Part shown: positions 1-11,801 of the stretch, piece after piece
Position numbering within the stretch: the first letter of the stretch is position 1
Layout: each line of letters starts with the position of its first letter
From: Rotaria sp. Silwood1
Lineage: Eukaryota; Rotifera; Eurotatoria; Philodinida; Philodinidae
NCBI GenBank assembly: GCA_905250075.1
Contig: CAJNOP010000297.1
Location: forward strand, 76,991 to 140,990
Direction: 5' to 3'
DNA length: 64,000 nt
Program-made: the position numbers and the translations under genes
Notes under the pieces: generated by a model
Told to the model about the DNA's origin: nothing
The model's input: the letters and a program-made list of their open reading frames with translations, nothing else
Database searches by the model: none

Positions 1-1812
1 CTATTTTTATTAAGTGTTTATGATTATTGTTTTGAAAAATATATCAGTTTTTATTTTTATAATCAAAGAATCCGCTATGTATTAAAAAACTAATCAGTGT
101 AATTCACAAATTTTCACTGTTATAATTTTATGGAAAATTGTCAGAAGAATTAAAACAATTTATTTTAAACAATGTCAAATAAATGAATAAATCAAATTTT
201 TATAATTATTTTCATTGTTAATAGACGCATTCTAAAATTTTATCATTTCAAAAATGTTTACATTTAAAATTTCTACCAACGTATTAAATTTATTTAACAT
301 TGTTATACTGAAATAATTACTTTGGTGAAATTTAGAAAAACTAAGATACTTTGTTTTTGTCTAGTCTTCATAAATAGATAAAAAATTCTTTGAAGAATTT
401 AAAATATTTTAGATCATATGAAATATCTTCGATACAAAGTTCGATTTTAATTTAAAAGTAAACATTATATTTATAATAATTAATCTCTATGTTTGAATTA
501 TAAGTTCAAATTCATAGAAGATATATTTGATAAGACTAATATGTCATCGTTACAATAGATATGATTATTTTAATGGTAGTCATATGTTAATAGAACAACA
601 CTCTATTGATAGAAATAAAAGTTGAACCAACGTATTTATAAACTTAATTTCATGTCTGTCAGATAACTATCAAGAAAAACTATCCATAATTGCTATTTAA
701 AATATTAAAAAAAAAAAGAAGAAATTGAATAAAAAGAAAAATCTATCTCCAACATACATTCGGAACTTTTTGATATTTGATTTCTACGTTTCACTTTTTT
801 AAAACTACTACAAAACCAATTATGTTAGTTTATTCACTGTACATCTTTTATCATGTTCACATACTCACAAAAAATATATATATCTATTGATAGAACTTGT
901 TCAAGTGTGTATAATCGAATAAAATCTTGAGACTTATCTTCTATCGATAAGTGATAAGTTAGTATTTAATACTTGAAACAAACAATAAGTTCTTTCTTTT
1001 GTATACACACAAATGTTAATAAATCACATTCTTCAATTGAATAACGACAATCTTGTAATCTGACTATTCTTTGCTTTAATATATAAGTTGCTTGTTCTTT
1101 AAATAATTCTTTCCGCCTTTATTAATATATAAAGTGATGAAACAAAATTTCACAAGAAATTATTTTTAATTTTTCTATATTACAAAAACCTATGATAGTA
1201 AGGTTTCTAAAAAGTCGGACATAATAGTTTTTGAATCCTAGAAAATTGTCAAACCTATTCGTTTTGAGAAATATCATTGTAAAGAGCAGAAAATGGGAGT
1301 TGTCACACTTTCTATGACCTTTCCTTAAAAAATCAAAAGTATTACAAAAACTATAAAAAAAAAACACTTTTTTTCTAGGTTTTGTTATCGTTTTAAATTT
1401 TTAAGAAGAAATCGTAGAAAATCCGATGAATTCTACTTTAGTTCATAAATTTTATGCTCTTTAAAACGATCTCCATCGTATCTAGGTTTGAAGATTTTGA
1501 ATCTAATGGGTTCTATAGAATGTTCAGTTTTTTACAAGCTTTGCCATCATAAAATCTTGGCATAGAATATATTAGATAGAAAACTTCATTAACTTATAAA
1601 ATTCTGATCTGAATTTAAGCTAAGTACTTTACATTATAGAAAACAAAAGTAAAAATATGCCGTTATTTTTCCTATTCTCTTACTTTAACTTCTAAACAAT
1701 TAAATTAAAACTAATTATTATTATTTTCAATTGAATATAAAATCTAGTTTAATAGTACTATATTTTAAAAGAAATTATTCTGATATATTCATAAATTTAT
1801 AATAAATAATCT
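1..1812. other. AT-rich intergenic DNA, no gene seen
   Basis: Very AT-rich sequence with poly-A and poly-T runs. The only open frame of note (minus strand, near 1122-1367) has a Phe/Ile/Asn-rich composition expected of chance ORFs in AT-rich DNA and matches no family I know. I see no repeat or RNA gene here. Confidence 0.6.
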
Positions 1813-1818
1813 TTTATT
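1813..1818 (-). terminator. polyadenylation signal for the TMEM106-like gene
   Basis: The plus strand reads tttatt, which is AATAAA on the minus strand, 36 bp past the TAA stop of the TMEM106-like gene. The position fits a canonical cleavage signal, but in DNA this AT-rich the hexamer also arises by chance. Confidence 0.4.
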
Positions 1819-1853
1819 CTTGTTTATATTTAAAAAAAATGAATAATTTATTT

Positions 1854-2531
1854 TTATAATATTTTCCATTCTCCTCTATTACACAATACATATTGATAAG
1901 ATATATTATTTGTTATTTGAATTCGACCAAGAAGAAAATCAGCATAAATTAATGTTGTTTGTAATTTAAACATAAGCATTTGTCGAAATATACCATAACA
2001 TGCACGATAAGCCATTGTATCTGCATCAAAATTAAGTTTAACAGTTATATTTGATTGAATTGTACCTAATGGTCGTAAAAACATTTTATGTCGAGAAAAT
2101 ATTTCAGCATCAGATCCAATTGGTAGAAGTTGATGTTCAACAGATGTTGTTAAATTAATTAAACGTATAGGTACCCAATTATCTGATTTAATAGATGTAT
2201 AATGATAAAATTTCAAATAAAAACATGTTAAATTTCTATATGTATCATTAGTAGCATCAATCACAATAGGATTTTGTATTGATAAATGTACAGAACGTGG
2301 AAGAAGGACGGCAATAACAACTGAAGCAATAAATGTACAAAATATAATTGTTAGTATAATCCATAAAAATGTATGTCGTCGTTTAAGTCGTACATCATCA
2401 AATGGAATTAAGGCAACAAGACCGGGTGATTGAGTTACTGAACCAGTTCCTTGACATGTTGGACATCGACGATTATTTAATGAATTTTCAATTGGTATAT
2501 TTAAAAGTGGTTCATCATCATTATCCGACAT
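1854..2531 (-). CDS. TMEM106: TMEM106 family type II membrane protein
   Basis: Single-exon gene of 225 aa. In animals, TMEM106 proteins are single-pass glycoproteins of late endosomes and lysosomes that affect lysosome size, acidification and transport. The family hallmarks are in order: a cytosolic N-terminus with CPTCQGTGSV (about residues 23-32), then LVALIPFDDVRLKRRHT just before the membrane, a transmembrane helix at about 54-77 ending in LLPRSV, and a lumenal domain with several N-x-S/T sites (NDTYRNLTC, NLTT, NITV, NISYQY). The protein ends with the family-like YQYVLCNRGEW. The start is the first ATG of the frame and gives an acidic MSDNDDEPLL leader like that of relatives. It is somewhat shorter than human TMEM106 proteins (250-274 aa), mainly at the N-terminus. 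Which vertebrate paralogue (A, B or C) is closest cannot be told by eye. Confidence 0.93.
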   Translation of the reverse strand: MSDNDDEPLLNIPIENSLNNRRCPTCQGTGSVTQSPGLVALIPFDDVRLKRRHTFLWIILTIIFCTFIASVVIAVLLPRSVHLSIQNPIVIDATNDTYRNLTCFYLKFYHYTSIKSDNWVPIRLINLTTSVEHQLLPIGSDAEIFSRHKMFLRPLGTIQSNITVKLNFDADTMAYRACYGIFRQMLMFKLQTTLIYADFLLGRIQITNNISYQYVLCNRGEWKIL

Positions 2532-4460
2532 TATTATTGTTGTTGCTGACTCAATTGTATATGCTTTGTCTGATCATTGTTGTGTTCTATATTGTGTTTT
2601 TTTTTCTTCTTCTTTTCTCCATTCGTTCTTTTTCTTTGCATATATATCTATGTTCTGTTTCTATTTTGAATTTTCTTTTTTTTCTTTCTTTCTTCAATAG
2701 CGGGCAACATCGATGAATATGCTTTTTCTTTTCTATTTATGCTTGTAGTAGGCTTACGTTCTGTTTCTTTCGATCCGTTCTATTGCAGCTCGATGTAACC
2801 ATTTTCTTTTTCTCTTTTGTCTACTATGTTCAAGTTCATGGTAATATCAAGACGCATAACTTGAATGACATGATTATTATTTGAAAAAGAAAAGATTTAA
2901 TCAATTCTTCTTTTTTTTTTTTTTGAAATAAATCTGTAAGTTTTATTGATGGTCGTAAAATTGCTTTATTAATTTCAATTTTTTTGCTATGTATTAATGT
3001 AATCTATTTTTAAGGAAAAATAAAATATTTATCAGATGTCGCTTGATTTCAACTTATAGATAATATAATATATAAGTTTTATTTCTTAGAAAAATAACGC
3101 GGTTGAAATATAATTTTAAGTTAAATTATTTTGTTTTATTATCAAGAAGAAAGTAGATATTCTATACATAAGAAATAGCTATTATTTGAATATAAACAAA
3201 TAATGAACTGTAAATGTAACACAATATTTTGATCACGTAAGGATATTTTAATTTAATTCAAAATAAATGTTAGAGAGTGTGCATTTGATTTTGAAGAAAA
3301 TGTCGTTGTAAAATTTTCTTCAGAAATCTCAAGGTAATTTTTCAATCATCTCTCCTTCGTATCATTCATGTAAAAGTGTATTTTTCATAAAACTTCATTA
3401 GAGTTTATAGAGATCAGATCACATCACGAAATCTTGTTCTCTTGTTGACAGCAACAACTTTTTTAAATAAACAAGGTGATGCGTATAATGATTTAACAAT
3501 ATTATGACGACGGTAGTAGTTTTTTTCTTGAAGTGTTGCATCATTGCGTATATTTATGCAGGATTTCAGTTTTTACAAATCGAAAAATTAAAGATTGAAT
3601 GATTCTGGTAAATTAGTAACAACAATACGTATTCACTTGTTCATTTGTTATCAGCACCTTGTGGATCTTAATATACATATGTCAAACTGTTCTGGTTGGG
3701 ATACTTTGATTTGAGAAACACATCGAGCTTTGAAGAAGTTAAGAGAAAATTTTTATGAAGAATGAATGTATCGATACGACTCGGACAACTAACGTCATAT
3801 TATAAGCACATGTACAGTTCAGAAATTCAAAGAGACTTATTTCAATTATGTGAAAAGAAGTATAAAGTAAGCTTTGTATTATTAAATGAGAATTTTTCAT
3901 TGTTATGGAATGAGTAGTTTAGATCTTACGAATATTTCAATAATGGATATCCATGGAAGAAACTCGTTTCTTTGTTAATAGAAGATATGTAGAACAAATG
4001 AATTTAGATACAACAAAGCAGTGAGACGCAATGAATTCATCTATTCAACGATATTTTGTGCTCTATCTAATCAGATGAACTTCTACTACATCTGAAGCAT
4101 TATAAATTTGAGATTGTGCATCTATTCTGTATGGATAGAAGGGAATATCTTACGTGAATTCTAATTAGTTTCATCAAAAATTAAAACTGTTGCATGTTCA
4201 TAATGAATTGTGACCTAAAACTAGTAAAAATAAAACATGAAGATATCAATCATATAATCCTTTCCATATGTATGTATTCAAATAATTCCTATAAAAAAGT
4301 ATTTCCATCCTTCTTATTGCTTGATGTATGTACGAGTCGACGAATGAGAAGATTAGATAATATCATAGACAGAGATATAAATCATATATGTCCTTGTTTT
4401 TCTTTTTAGTATCTATATGATAAACAATCTTCTTTAATACTTTCATCATTAACATAGAAG
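2532..4460. other. intergenic region between divergent TMEM106-like and RNase T2 genes
   Basis: The two flanking genes point away from each other, so this ~1.9 kb probably holds both promoters. Next to the TMEM106 start there is a strong plus-strand pyrimidine tract (about 2597-2700), purine-rich on the gene's own strand. I could not identify specific promoter elements. A 51-codon open stretch on the minus strand (about 3410-3570) looks slightly coding-like but has no start codon, splice signal or family match. Confidence 0.5.
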
Positions 4461-5210
4461 ATGACAAATAATCGTATACGTTATTTGATAATTGCTGTTA
4501 GCATCGGTCTTATATTACTTATTATTATAGGTGCAATTATCTATTTAGTTTCTCATAGTGAACGTAAAGTAATTGATAATGATTCATGTCCTCGACCACA
4601 ACAATACGTAACTGATTATGATTTTGATTATACAACAAAATCTCATGAATATCGCAATACAAATAGTTCAATAGATTATTTTCGTTTAAGTATTTCATGG
4701 TCACCAACATATTGTCATGAACAACAACATGCTAAAAAATCATTTCAATGTCAACATACATTTGGTTTTATTGTTCATGGTTTATGGCCAAGTACAATGA
4801 AAAAAAATAAAAGTTTACATTCATTTTTTTTACATCCAAGAAATTGTCGAAATGAAAAACCAATGTCTATTGATATTATTCGAAAATATTTTTGTATGAT
4901 GCCTTCAGAAATTTTAATGCAATCTGAATGGGAAAAACATGGTACATGTTATTGGCAAAAACCTGAAGATTATTTTGAACAAATTAATAATCTCTATTCA
5001 AAAATACGTTTACCTAATAATATAAATGAAATTTTAAATAATCCAACAATTTCAAAACGTGAAAGTATTCAAAAAAGTTTTCTAGATTTAAATTCACAAT
5101 TAACATTTGATCATGTTGATATTATCATGAGTAAAGAAAAAAAATTAAAAGAAGTTGCTTTTTGTTATAATCATTCTTTTAATTATATAACATGTAATCG
5201 AAATATGTGA
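4461..5210 (+). CDS. RNASET2: membrane-anchored RNase T2 family ribonuclease
   Basis: Intronless gene of 249 aa encoding an acid endoribonuclease of the T2 family, which cleaves RNA through a 2',3'-cyclic phosphate in lysosomes, vacuoles or outside the cell. Both catalytic signatures are present: CAS I as FIVHGLWPS (His106) and CAS II as SEWEKHGTC (Glu156 and His160). The entry strand FRLSISWSPTYC (about 74-85) and the C-terminal pair EVAFCYNHSFNYITCN also fit the fold. The N-terminus is not a simple signal peptide. Residues 8-31 form a long hydrophobic helix after a basic MTNNRIR segment, with no clear cleavage site, so a type II membrane anchor is likely. The residue before Glu156, often His in animal enzymes, is Ser here. 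The start is the first ATG in frame; upstream sequence is closed by stops. Confidence 0.95.
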   Translation: MTNNRIRYLIIAVSIGLILLIIIGAIIYLVSHSERKVIDNDSCPRPQQYVTDYDFDYTTKSHEYRNTNSSIDYFRLSISWSPTYCHEQQHAKKSFQCQHTFGFIVHGLWPSTMKKNKSLHSFFLHPRNCRNEKPMSIDIIRKYFCMMPSEILMQSEWEKHGTCYWQKPEDYFEQINNLYSKIRLPNNINEILNNPTISKRESIQKSFLDLNSQLTFDHVDIIMSKEKKLKEVAFCYNHSFNYITCNRNM

Positions 5211-5256
5211 ATAACGTGTGTTTTATGTGTTCTAATCATCTGTAGTTTATTAGTTT

Positions 5257-5262
5257 AATAAA
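5257..5262 (+). terminator. polyadenylation signal for RNase T2 gene
   Basis: AATAAA lies 47 bp downstream of the TGA stop of the RNase T2 gene, at a normal distance for 3' end formation. Confidence 0.5.
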
Positions 5263-7761
5263 TATAATTATATAAGACACGAATTTTTAGCAGGAATGAT
5301 ACGAAATATCAATTAATTGAGACACAAAGGAGAAAAAATGAAAGTTCTATATTTCACTATATGCGAAAGGAACATCAGATCTATCCTCAAGAATTTCCGA
5401 AAAATTTCAAGTCTACGATCAACGTTCGTCAAGAGTAGCATTGTCATATCCCTAATACTTCTGATAGTAAAAGAGTTAATGCATCTTAAATCTATGTGAT
5501 CTCAGATTTGAGTTCGATCAATCAATGACTATTGTTTAAAAAAAGCGATAATTTTAAAATAAAATTTGACTAAACATTGTAGAGATTGAGAAGTCTGAAT
5601 CTATAAGTGATTTGTCGAAATTCTTAGGTTCTATATTTTCTCATTTGCTGTAGACTTATTTCTCACGATTTCGTTAAAGTGTTTATACAATTCAGCCATT
5701 TCCTTACAGTACCCTTCCCAACCCTTCATCTATCAACCATCTTTGATGTTTTCAAGCTAGATCCGACAAAGATCCCTAACAGACTCGTCATTTTTTTTCC
5801 TGAAAAATCGACAAAATCCTGTCAAAAGTGCGTAGCCAAGAAATTTCGAGATCTTGACAGAATTCAAAATGAAATTTTATTAGAATCTTGAGAGAAAAGT
5901 GTAGCAATAAAATACCCACATTTTTTGGAAGATTTAGAACAAGATCTCAGAAGGATTCTGACCAATTTTCAATTGCTTTCATACTAGAATTCAGTCAGGA
6001 TTTCATTGATTTGTAATTAATAACATGTTGTCGGATTGCACGTCGCAGGCTGTTATCAAATGAAATAAAGTCAATTCGAAAGGATTTAGTATGTAAAAAA
6101 ATATATCTTACTACTCAAAATTGTAATCGGTTACATGTAAAAGCGATGAACTTTTCATCATACGAGAAGATAAAGTTTATTCATTGTATCTATTGTTTGA
6201 ACATGATAACATTTCTAGTCAGAATTCATACATCATCAAAAAAAGTATTTTGCAGATTTACTCATCATTGAAACTATATCAATATTATGTACATGACATA
6301 TCTAGCAAGCAAATCAATGCATACTTGGAGTGAGGATGCAAAAAATTCAAAGCCTTAGAGTTTGACATTCTATTATTTGAACTTGCTACGTTGTATTGGG
6401 ATTCGGTATAAATGTAATAAGATAAGGTGTCATCAATAATGGTCTACTTTACTAGAAGTGCGGTGCATCCAGAAAAAGAATTAAGAATTTTGGACTAAAG
6501 TCTTGCTATTTGTACTTAGATTTGCTCTTAAGCAAAAATAATATAATTAGTAGTTTGAGGTTCGATAACGATTATCGAATTGCAAACTATGTATGTGGAT
6601 TTGATCCAAAAACAAAACTGTGCCTCAAATCTAAAATCTATTGTTGATCTATTGCACTCTTAAATATAATGAAAAAATATTAATTATCACCATCCAACAC
6701 AGAGTAGATTAGTTTTATAATTTACCTAATTGTTCTTTGTATTTTTGTGCTTCAGATTCTAATACAAAGAGTTGATGTGTCTTTATATTTAAATCAATGG
6801 CACAAAATGCATCACCGAAAACAACTCTACATTTATCTTCATTATTTATCATATATATATATAAGCACATCAATTTCATTTTGAATTATCTCGACAAATA
6901 TTGATTGTTGAAAAAATCAAAAGTTATGAGTAACAGATTGATTTGTGTGTGTTAGACATTCAATTCGAGCTGTTTTTCGATTGATATACTCACATCTTCA
7001 ACACTTACACTTATGTCCACTTACATTTCATTATCGTTTATAGAAAAAAAAACTTTCTAATTTTTAATTAAAAATAAATACGACTCTAACATTGATGCTG
7101 AAGGGAAACATGTCTAGTTTCTGAGAATGCGAGAATTATATTCCAGGTAATGAAAACATTTTCAACAGAAGTCATTCGAACATTGAATTGAAGATTTCAT
7201 GAGTAGACAATATTCAATTTATATATGAATTTGAATTTCGTAATCAGAATTTAGTGTACAATCGGCATGATATAAATTTCAAAATCAATTATTTCTCGTT
7301 TAAATCAATTCTTCTGTCGAGTTGATCTTTCCGTCACAAATGTAACTTGATAAGATATCTTTTTTTCTCCTATTCATTGATTGGAATACTAGCGGAAGAA
7401 GAGTATATCCAGATCAATGTCAGAAAAACAGCCATAGACATGTATTATTCGATATATATTGTCGATAGTATGTATACTTTTGTGAGAAATATAATTATAT
7501 TTGCATCAATTCAAGAAAAAATACGATGGGAATGTCAATAAAAAAAAAGGATTACATCGAAAGAAAATCTATGAATAACGAGTGAAAATCATATAGAGTT
7601 TGATACAAAAAACTAGTGGAATAATTATTTAGAGTTATACAAGAAATACTAGAACAAATATACGAATGATTCATTACTAAGAAAGATATAGCCAGCACCA
7701 TAAATCATTTACTACAGCAGTTAGTAGCAAGAACAATGTTTTTTTTTTCACGATAAATTGA
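5263..7761. other. intergenic, one exon-like stretch
   Basis: AT-rich spacer. The plus-strand ORFs at 5317-5499, 5679-5891 and 7347-7541 have no recognisable domains and look like chance frames. The only coding-like element is the minus-strand stretch at 6715-6852, annotated separately. I see no RNA gene or clear repeat. Confidence 0.45.
6715..6852 (-). other. exon-like small ORF, faintly prefoldin-beta-like
   Basis: An open frame of 45 codons from ATG to TAA with balanced, charged composition unlike nearby chance ORFs. It contains DKCRVVFGDAFCAIDL followed by a probably helical SEAQKYKEQLGKL. The frame stays open further 5' (IIQNEIDVLI), so this may be the last exon of a larger gene. A hydrophobic hairpin with a Gly-Asp-x-Phe turn followed by a C-terminal coiled helix is vaguely like beta-type prefoldin subunits (PFDN4 or PFDN1), but I found no matching N-terminal exon. 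Treat it as unidentified. Confidence 0.25.
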
Positions 7762-8294
7762 TTATTTATTTGATTCATTATTATTGGTAATAACAAGTGG
7801 ACCTATATTGTCACCTGTTTCTTTGTTCCAAGTATTGTGTGAGCCATCGCATAATGGAAACTAAAAAAAAGAAAAACAAGTACAAAACAAAATAAGTATG
7901 CCAATATAATGAATTTCTAATTGTAAACAAAACTAATAAACAGATGCCTGTGATTGCAAGACTGTTGAAAACTTATTTAAATAGAGAAACATACTACTGT
8001 CTTTCATATCTTCAAGTACTTCTATGAAAATGAATGGTAAACTTTATCGAATATTTTTGCATTGAAAAAGTGAATAATAATCTTTTTTTTGTTGCATGAA
8101 CATACTTTTTTTGATTTCCAACATCGACAATAAGATACAGTCTTATTTTGTGATGCATTACATTGGCTAGCAATATCTTGAATGTCGTATTTATCAACGA
8201 CTTTATCAACATCTTTCTTTACTGTTTTATTAATATGTTCATTTTTCAATTGATTACTTCCTTCAGTAGTGCCAGAAGAATTAGAAGAAGCCAT
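7762..8294 (-). CDS. CISD: CDGSH iron-sulfur domain protein (mitoNEET/CISD-like), two exons
   Basis: Exon 1 is 8294-8106 (63 codons) and exon 2 is 7860-7762 (32 codons plus TAA). A 245-bp intron (8105-7861) starts GTATGT and ends TTTTTTTAG. Splicing in phase 0 joins CRCWKSKK to FPLCDGSH and so rebuilds the family signature C-x-C-x2-S-x3-P-x-C-D-G-S-H, whose three Cys and one His bind a 2Fe-2S cluster. The following [11 protein letters not shown] is also diagnostic. CISD proteins sit on the outer mitochondrial membrane or ER and take part in redox and iron handling. The 95-aa model lacks the N-terminal membrane helix of CISD1/2. A possible acceptor (TTCTAG) just upstream would add eleven in-frame codons and allow an unseen 5' exon with the anchor. 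Family identity is firm; the 5' end is not. Confidence 0.85.
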
Positions 8295-11066
8295 TGAATT
8301 TGAGATAAGTATTGATTGATCTAGAATAGACAATCAAATAAAATTCTTAACATCGAATTATTCAGAATTCAAAAATATTGAAAAAAGAAAAGATCTCATT
8401 CAAAATGATAGAAGTTATGCTTATCATTACAGTAATTCTAAAATAAATATATGACAACAGTAAATCTATTCCTAGCTCAATCATATATTTTTCATATTTT
8501 TTATAAATGAAAAAAATAAAATGAAGAAGTAGAATTGATGATATCAAAGTTATCTTTTCTTGACCATATCTTTTGATAATTGTATATGCTTTTCAAGAAA
8601 AACACATTCATCGAAAAAGAATAATGGTAATTATTACAGTATTTATTATGTCTGTGTTTTCGCGAAGTACTTGAATATGTTTTTCTCAAGTTTTTGTTTA
8701 TCAAATTCTGTAATCAAAATTTGATTTAATACTCATAAACACATTTATATGTTTTAATATCTTGTCTCTTGATAATAAAGAAATGTTATCATTGTAGAAC
8801 GAGCACATTTTGTTATTGTTCTCGTAAAAATACTTATGTATCTATTCACATGACCTTAAGATGGTTTCAGCCATAACATGTACAACGTTTTAGCAAGCGA
8901 AATATCAATTGAATGATATTTAGAAAAAAATAAGAACCTTTCGTTAGTACTCTCCAAGACTTTGAAATATTGGGGTACTGATATTAATGCCACATTTTAT
9001 AGACTCAATTAAAAATATTAGTGCATAAACGTGTCAAGAGGACGTTATAATACGATAGTTATATTTATACCTGTGTTTGGTAACGCTTTCAAGCAACTCA
9101 ACGTATTAAACGAATACATGGACGATATTCTAGAGGCAAAGAAATTCATGAATGGAGAAATAGGATGGTCAGAAAAGTTGCAAGCAAATACAAACTGTTA
9201 TATTTAGTGATGATTCACACAAAATTAGTCAAGGGATATCAATGTTTGGCAAAAAATACGAAAGAGTGTTTGTTTTTCAAACATTATTGTACATTGATTA
9301 AGTGGCAGTTATTAAGAAATGATTCAATTACAGCACTAGTTTAGTTGTATCCTTCATCTTACGTTATTGGTTTTCTTCTATATCATGCTTATAGCTCTTT
9401 GATACCGTTTTACATATTTTTGATTGACTGGACTAAAAAAGTTTCTCTTTTTTTACTTGAGATTTTTCCAGTGGAAAATTTAAGGGGAGGGATGAAGCAA
9501 AGAAGGGGTCGCACTTTCTTTCAAAAAGTTTTTATTGTTTTTTTTTTTCAGTAAAAATATACAAGAACCAAAATTATATCACCTTGGACAAATATCAAAA
9601 TTGTATTTCGTCTATGATCATTTTTTCATCGAAAGTGTAGATTCATCGTTACATTTTTTGTATTGATTTCAATTTTGAAAATCTAGAGAGCTTTCATTCA
9701 ACATGTAGTGTGTTGTTCATGAAATAAGTTGAGTTATCTCATAGACTAGACATTCACTATCAAGTAAAAGACTGCTTGATTTCATTCTTTCATATAGTGA
9801 TAGGCATTGAAGCTAGAAAAATAATAGGATTGAAATTTGATGTTTTAAGTACTACTAATTAAGATAATATCATTAACCTTAAAAAACAATGCAAATGATA
9901 AAACCTCAATAGAAAAATACACAGCATTGATAATAATATTTCATTCATTTTGATTCCATATAAAATGTCTTGATACAATATGAACGGTTCCTGTGATCTT
10001 AAACAAATCATTAACAATTCTTTTTTGTTCATGGTCATTGCATGCCACTATGCTGATGAAATGAGCAGATTTATGGTTTGTTATGCCAAATAATGAGTAC
10101 TGACGCCAAACATCAATGCATTATTTTTTCGGTCTTACTCCGACATTAATTAAATGATGCTCATTTTTCATTCTGTAACAACTTTGAGTGCACATTTTCT
10201 ACAACCAAGTTTCGCATTGAACAATGAATAAATACAGTAGACAACAAATTATCTTATCTCAAAAAATAAATATTGTTCTAATTTTTCTTTGGAGTTAAAT
10301 AAATTCTATTTAATTCAAATGCTTTGTTTTTGAAAAATAGTACATATATATATACTATTCAAGGATAAATGCGAAATAGAAAAAGATAAAGTATTTTGCA
10401 CAACAATGTAGTGTTATTCTTCGATGACACTTCGCTTCCCAAAGAAGTTTCTTTGAAATAGGAGCTGTATTTTGTTCATACAATTCTAAAATCACAGATA
10501 AGGTCGATTGGACGCTTTTCAAAACTAGATCAACTAAATGCGACATAAATACATGAAAAAGTAATTTTTTTCTGATTGTCGTCCTTATCTTATTTGTCAT
10601 CAATGGTACTTACTTTATGTGCATTGTGACAGGCTAAATAAAGAAAAAAAAAGAATTTGGAAACTAGATTTAGATCGAACTTTCAAGTTAGATTTGAAAT
10701 GAGATTATGGTGAACAAATCATGATGAAACGAATTTCCAAACTTATTAAGAGTCATTGTTACTATGCTTGAATACATTTTCATTATTAGTTCAGGATAAT
10801 CTGCAGTAGAACGGATGTCCCAGAAGTTTCGAAGCAATTAAAAAATGCATCGTTCTCGCATTCAACAAAAGCAAATTCTTTGAAACTTTGTGTGGTTAGT
10901 CTAGCTACTTAATACTAAATAACTACAATATTTTAAGTCTGTAACTTTTATCATGAATGAAAACCTGCAACAATATTATCATGAAGTGTTTCTTTTTCAA
11001 TTTTTCCCAGTATCTTGATATAATTTTTAAAACAACACAAATTTTCGATATAAAACAAAAAGCAAA
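8295..11066. other. gene-poor AT-rich DNA
   Basis: No recognisable gene. An open stretch on the plus strand around 9030-9207 (about 59 codons, no initial ATG) has fairly coding-like composition but no family resemblance. ORFs at 9345-9554 (plus) and 10355-10603 (minus) look like chance frames. A further upstream CISD exon could lie just above 8295. Confidence 0.4.
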
Positions 11067-11320
11067 TTAACCCCTTGAGGACGGGGTTACTTTCAAGAAA
11101 GCCAAGGAAACTTTTGAAATTCTGAAGGGATATATTTATTCATATCGATAACAAAAAAACGTCTAAAAGTATGAGGTCACAGTACGAATGGTAGTATAAC
11201 AGATTAACGGTCTATGTGCTAGCGCAGATCATAAAAACATCGTAAGAGATATACGCAAATCAATAATGAGTTGATTTGAAGTCGGACGTATATATACGTC
11301 ACCCGTCCCTAAGGAGTTAA
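11067..11320. mobile_element. piggyBac-like MITE with TTAA target duplications
   Basis: A 254-bp unit bounded by TTAA at 11067-11070 and 11317-11320. Next to the left TTAA is CCCCTTGAGGACGGG. The reverse complement of the right end reads CTCCTTAGGGACGGG, an imperfect terminal inverted repeat. TTAA duplications with C-rich termini of this kind are typical of piggyBac-superfamily elements. The interior has no coding capacity and includes the palindrome ACGTATATATACGT near the right end, so this is a non-autonomous derivative. Confidence 0.7.
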
Positions 11321-11801
11321 CTAACATGGGTTTTGAAAATTTTTCGTCTTCAGTACGAAAGTGCTAGAAAAATTATTTGATCAATGCAAACTTCACTTTG
11401 TTTTCGGAATTCTTCTGGCTATCAGTGTGGTATAAATAAAAAACGAAAGTTGAAAATTCTCTCTTGTGGATTTTATGCAGAGACCCTATTTGAATCTATG
11501 CTCAATGTTGCTCGATAGACAACCATGAAACATACATGCTTTATCTCAACGAACTTGATAGACAGGGGTGGCCCAAAAGTAACAGGACAGATGATGTTTT
11601 TCGATTTTTTTTCTTTATACATCGACAGTTACNNNNNNNNNNNNNNNNNNNNNNNNNNNNNNNNNNNNNNNNNNNNNNNNNNNNNNNNNNNNNNNNNNNN
11701 NNNNNNNNNNNNNNNNNNNNNNNNNNNNNNNNAAAAAAATGATAGTTGATGAAAATTCAATGATCGATGATAAGTAGAAGCAATGTGCTGCATAGATTCT
11801 C
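11321..11801. other. spacer containing a 100-N assembly gap (11633-11732)
   Basis: A run of exactly 100 N marks a scaffold join of unknown true length. Open frames crossing it are artefacts. Just left of it, GGTGGCCCAAAAGTAACAGG (about 11567-11586) resembles termini of some Tc1/mariner-like MITEs, so an element may be cut by the gap; its other end cannot be seen. Confidence 0.6.

Noticed and set aside
9030..9207. Open plus-strand stretch of about 59 codons
   Set aside because: No ATG at its start, no splice sites and no family resemblance; open frames of this length are common by chance in the window.
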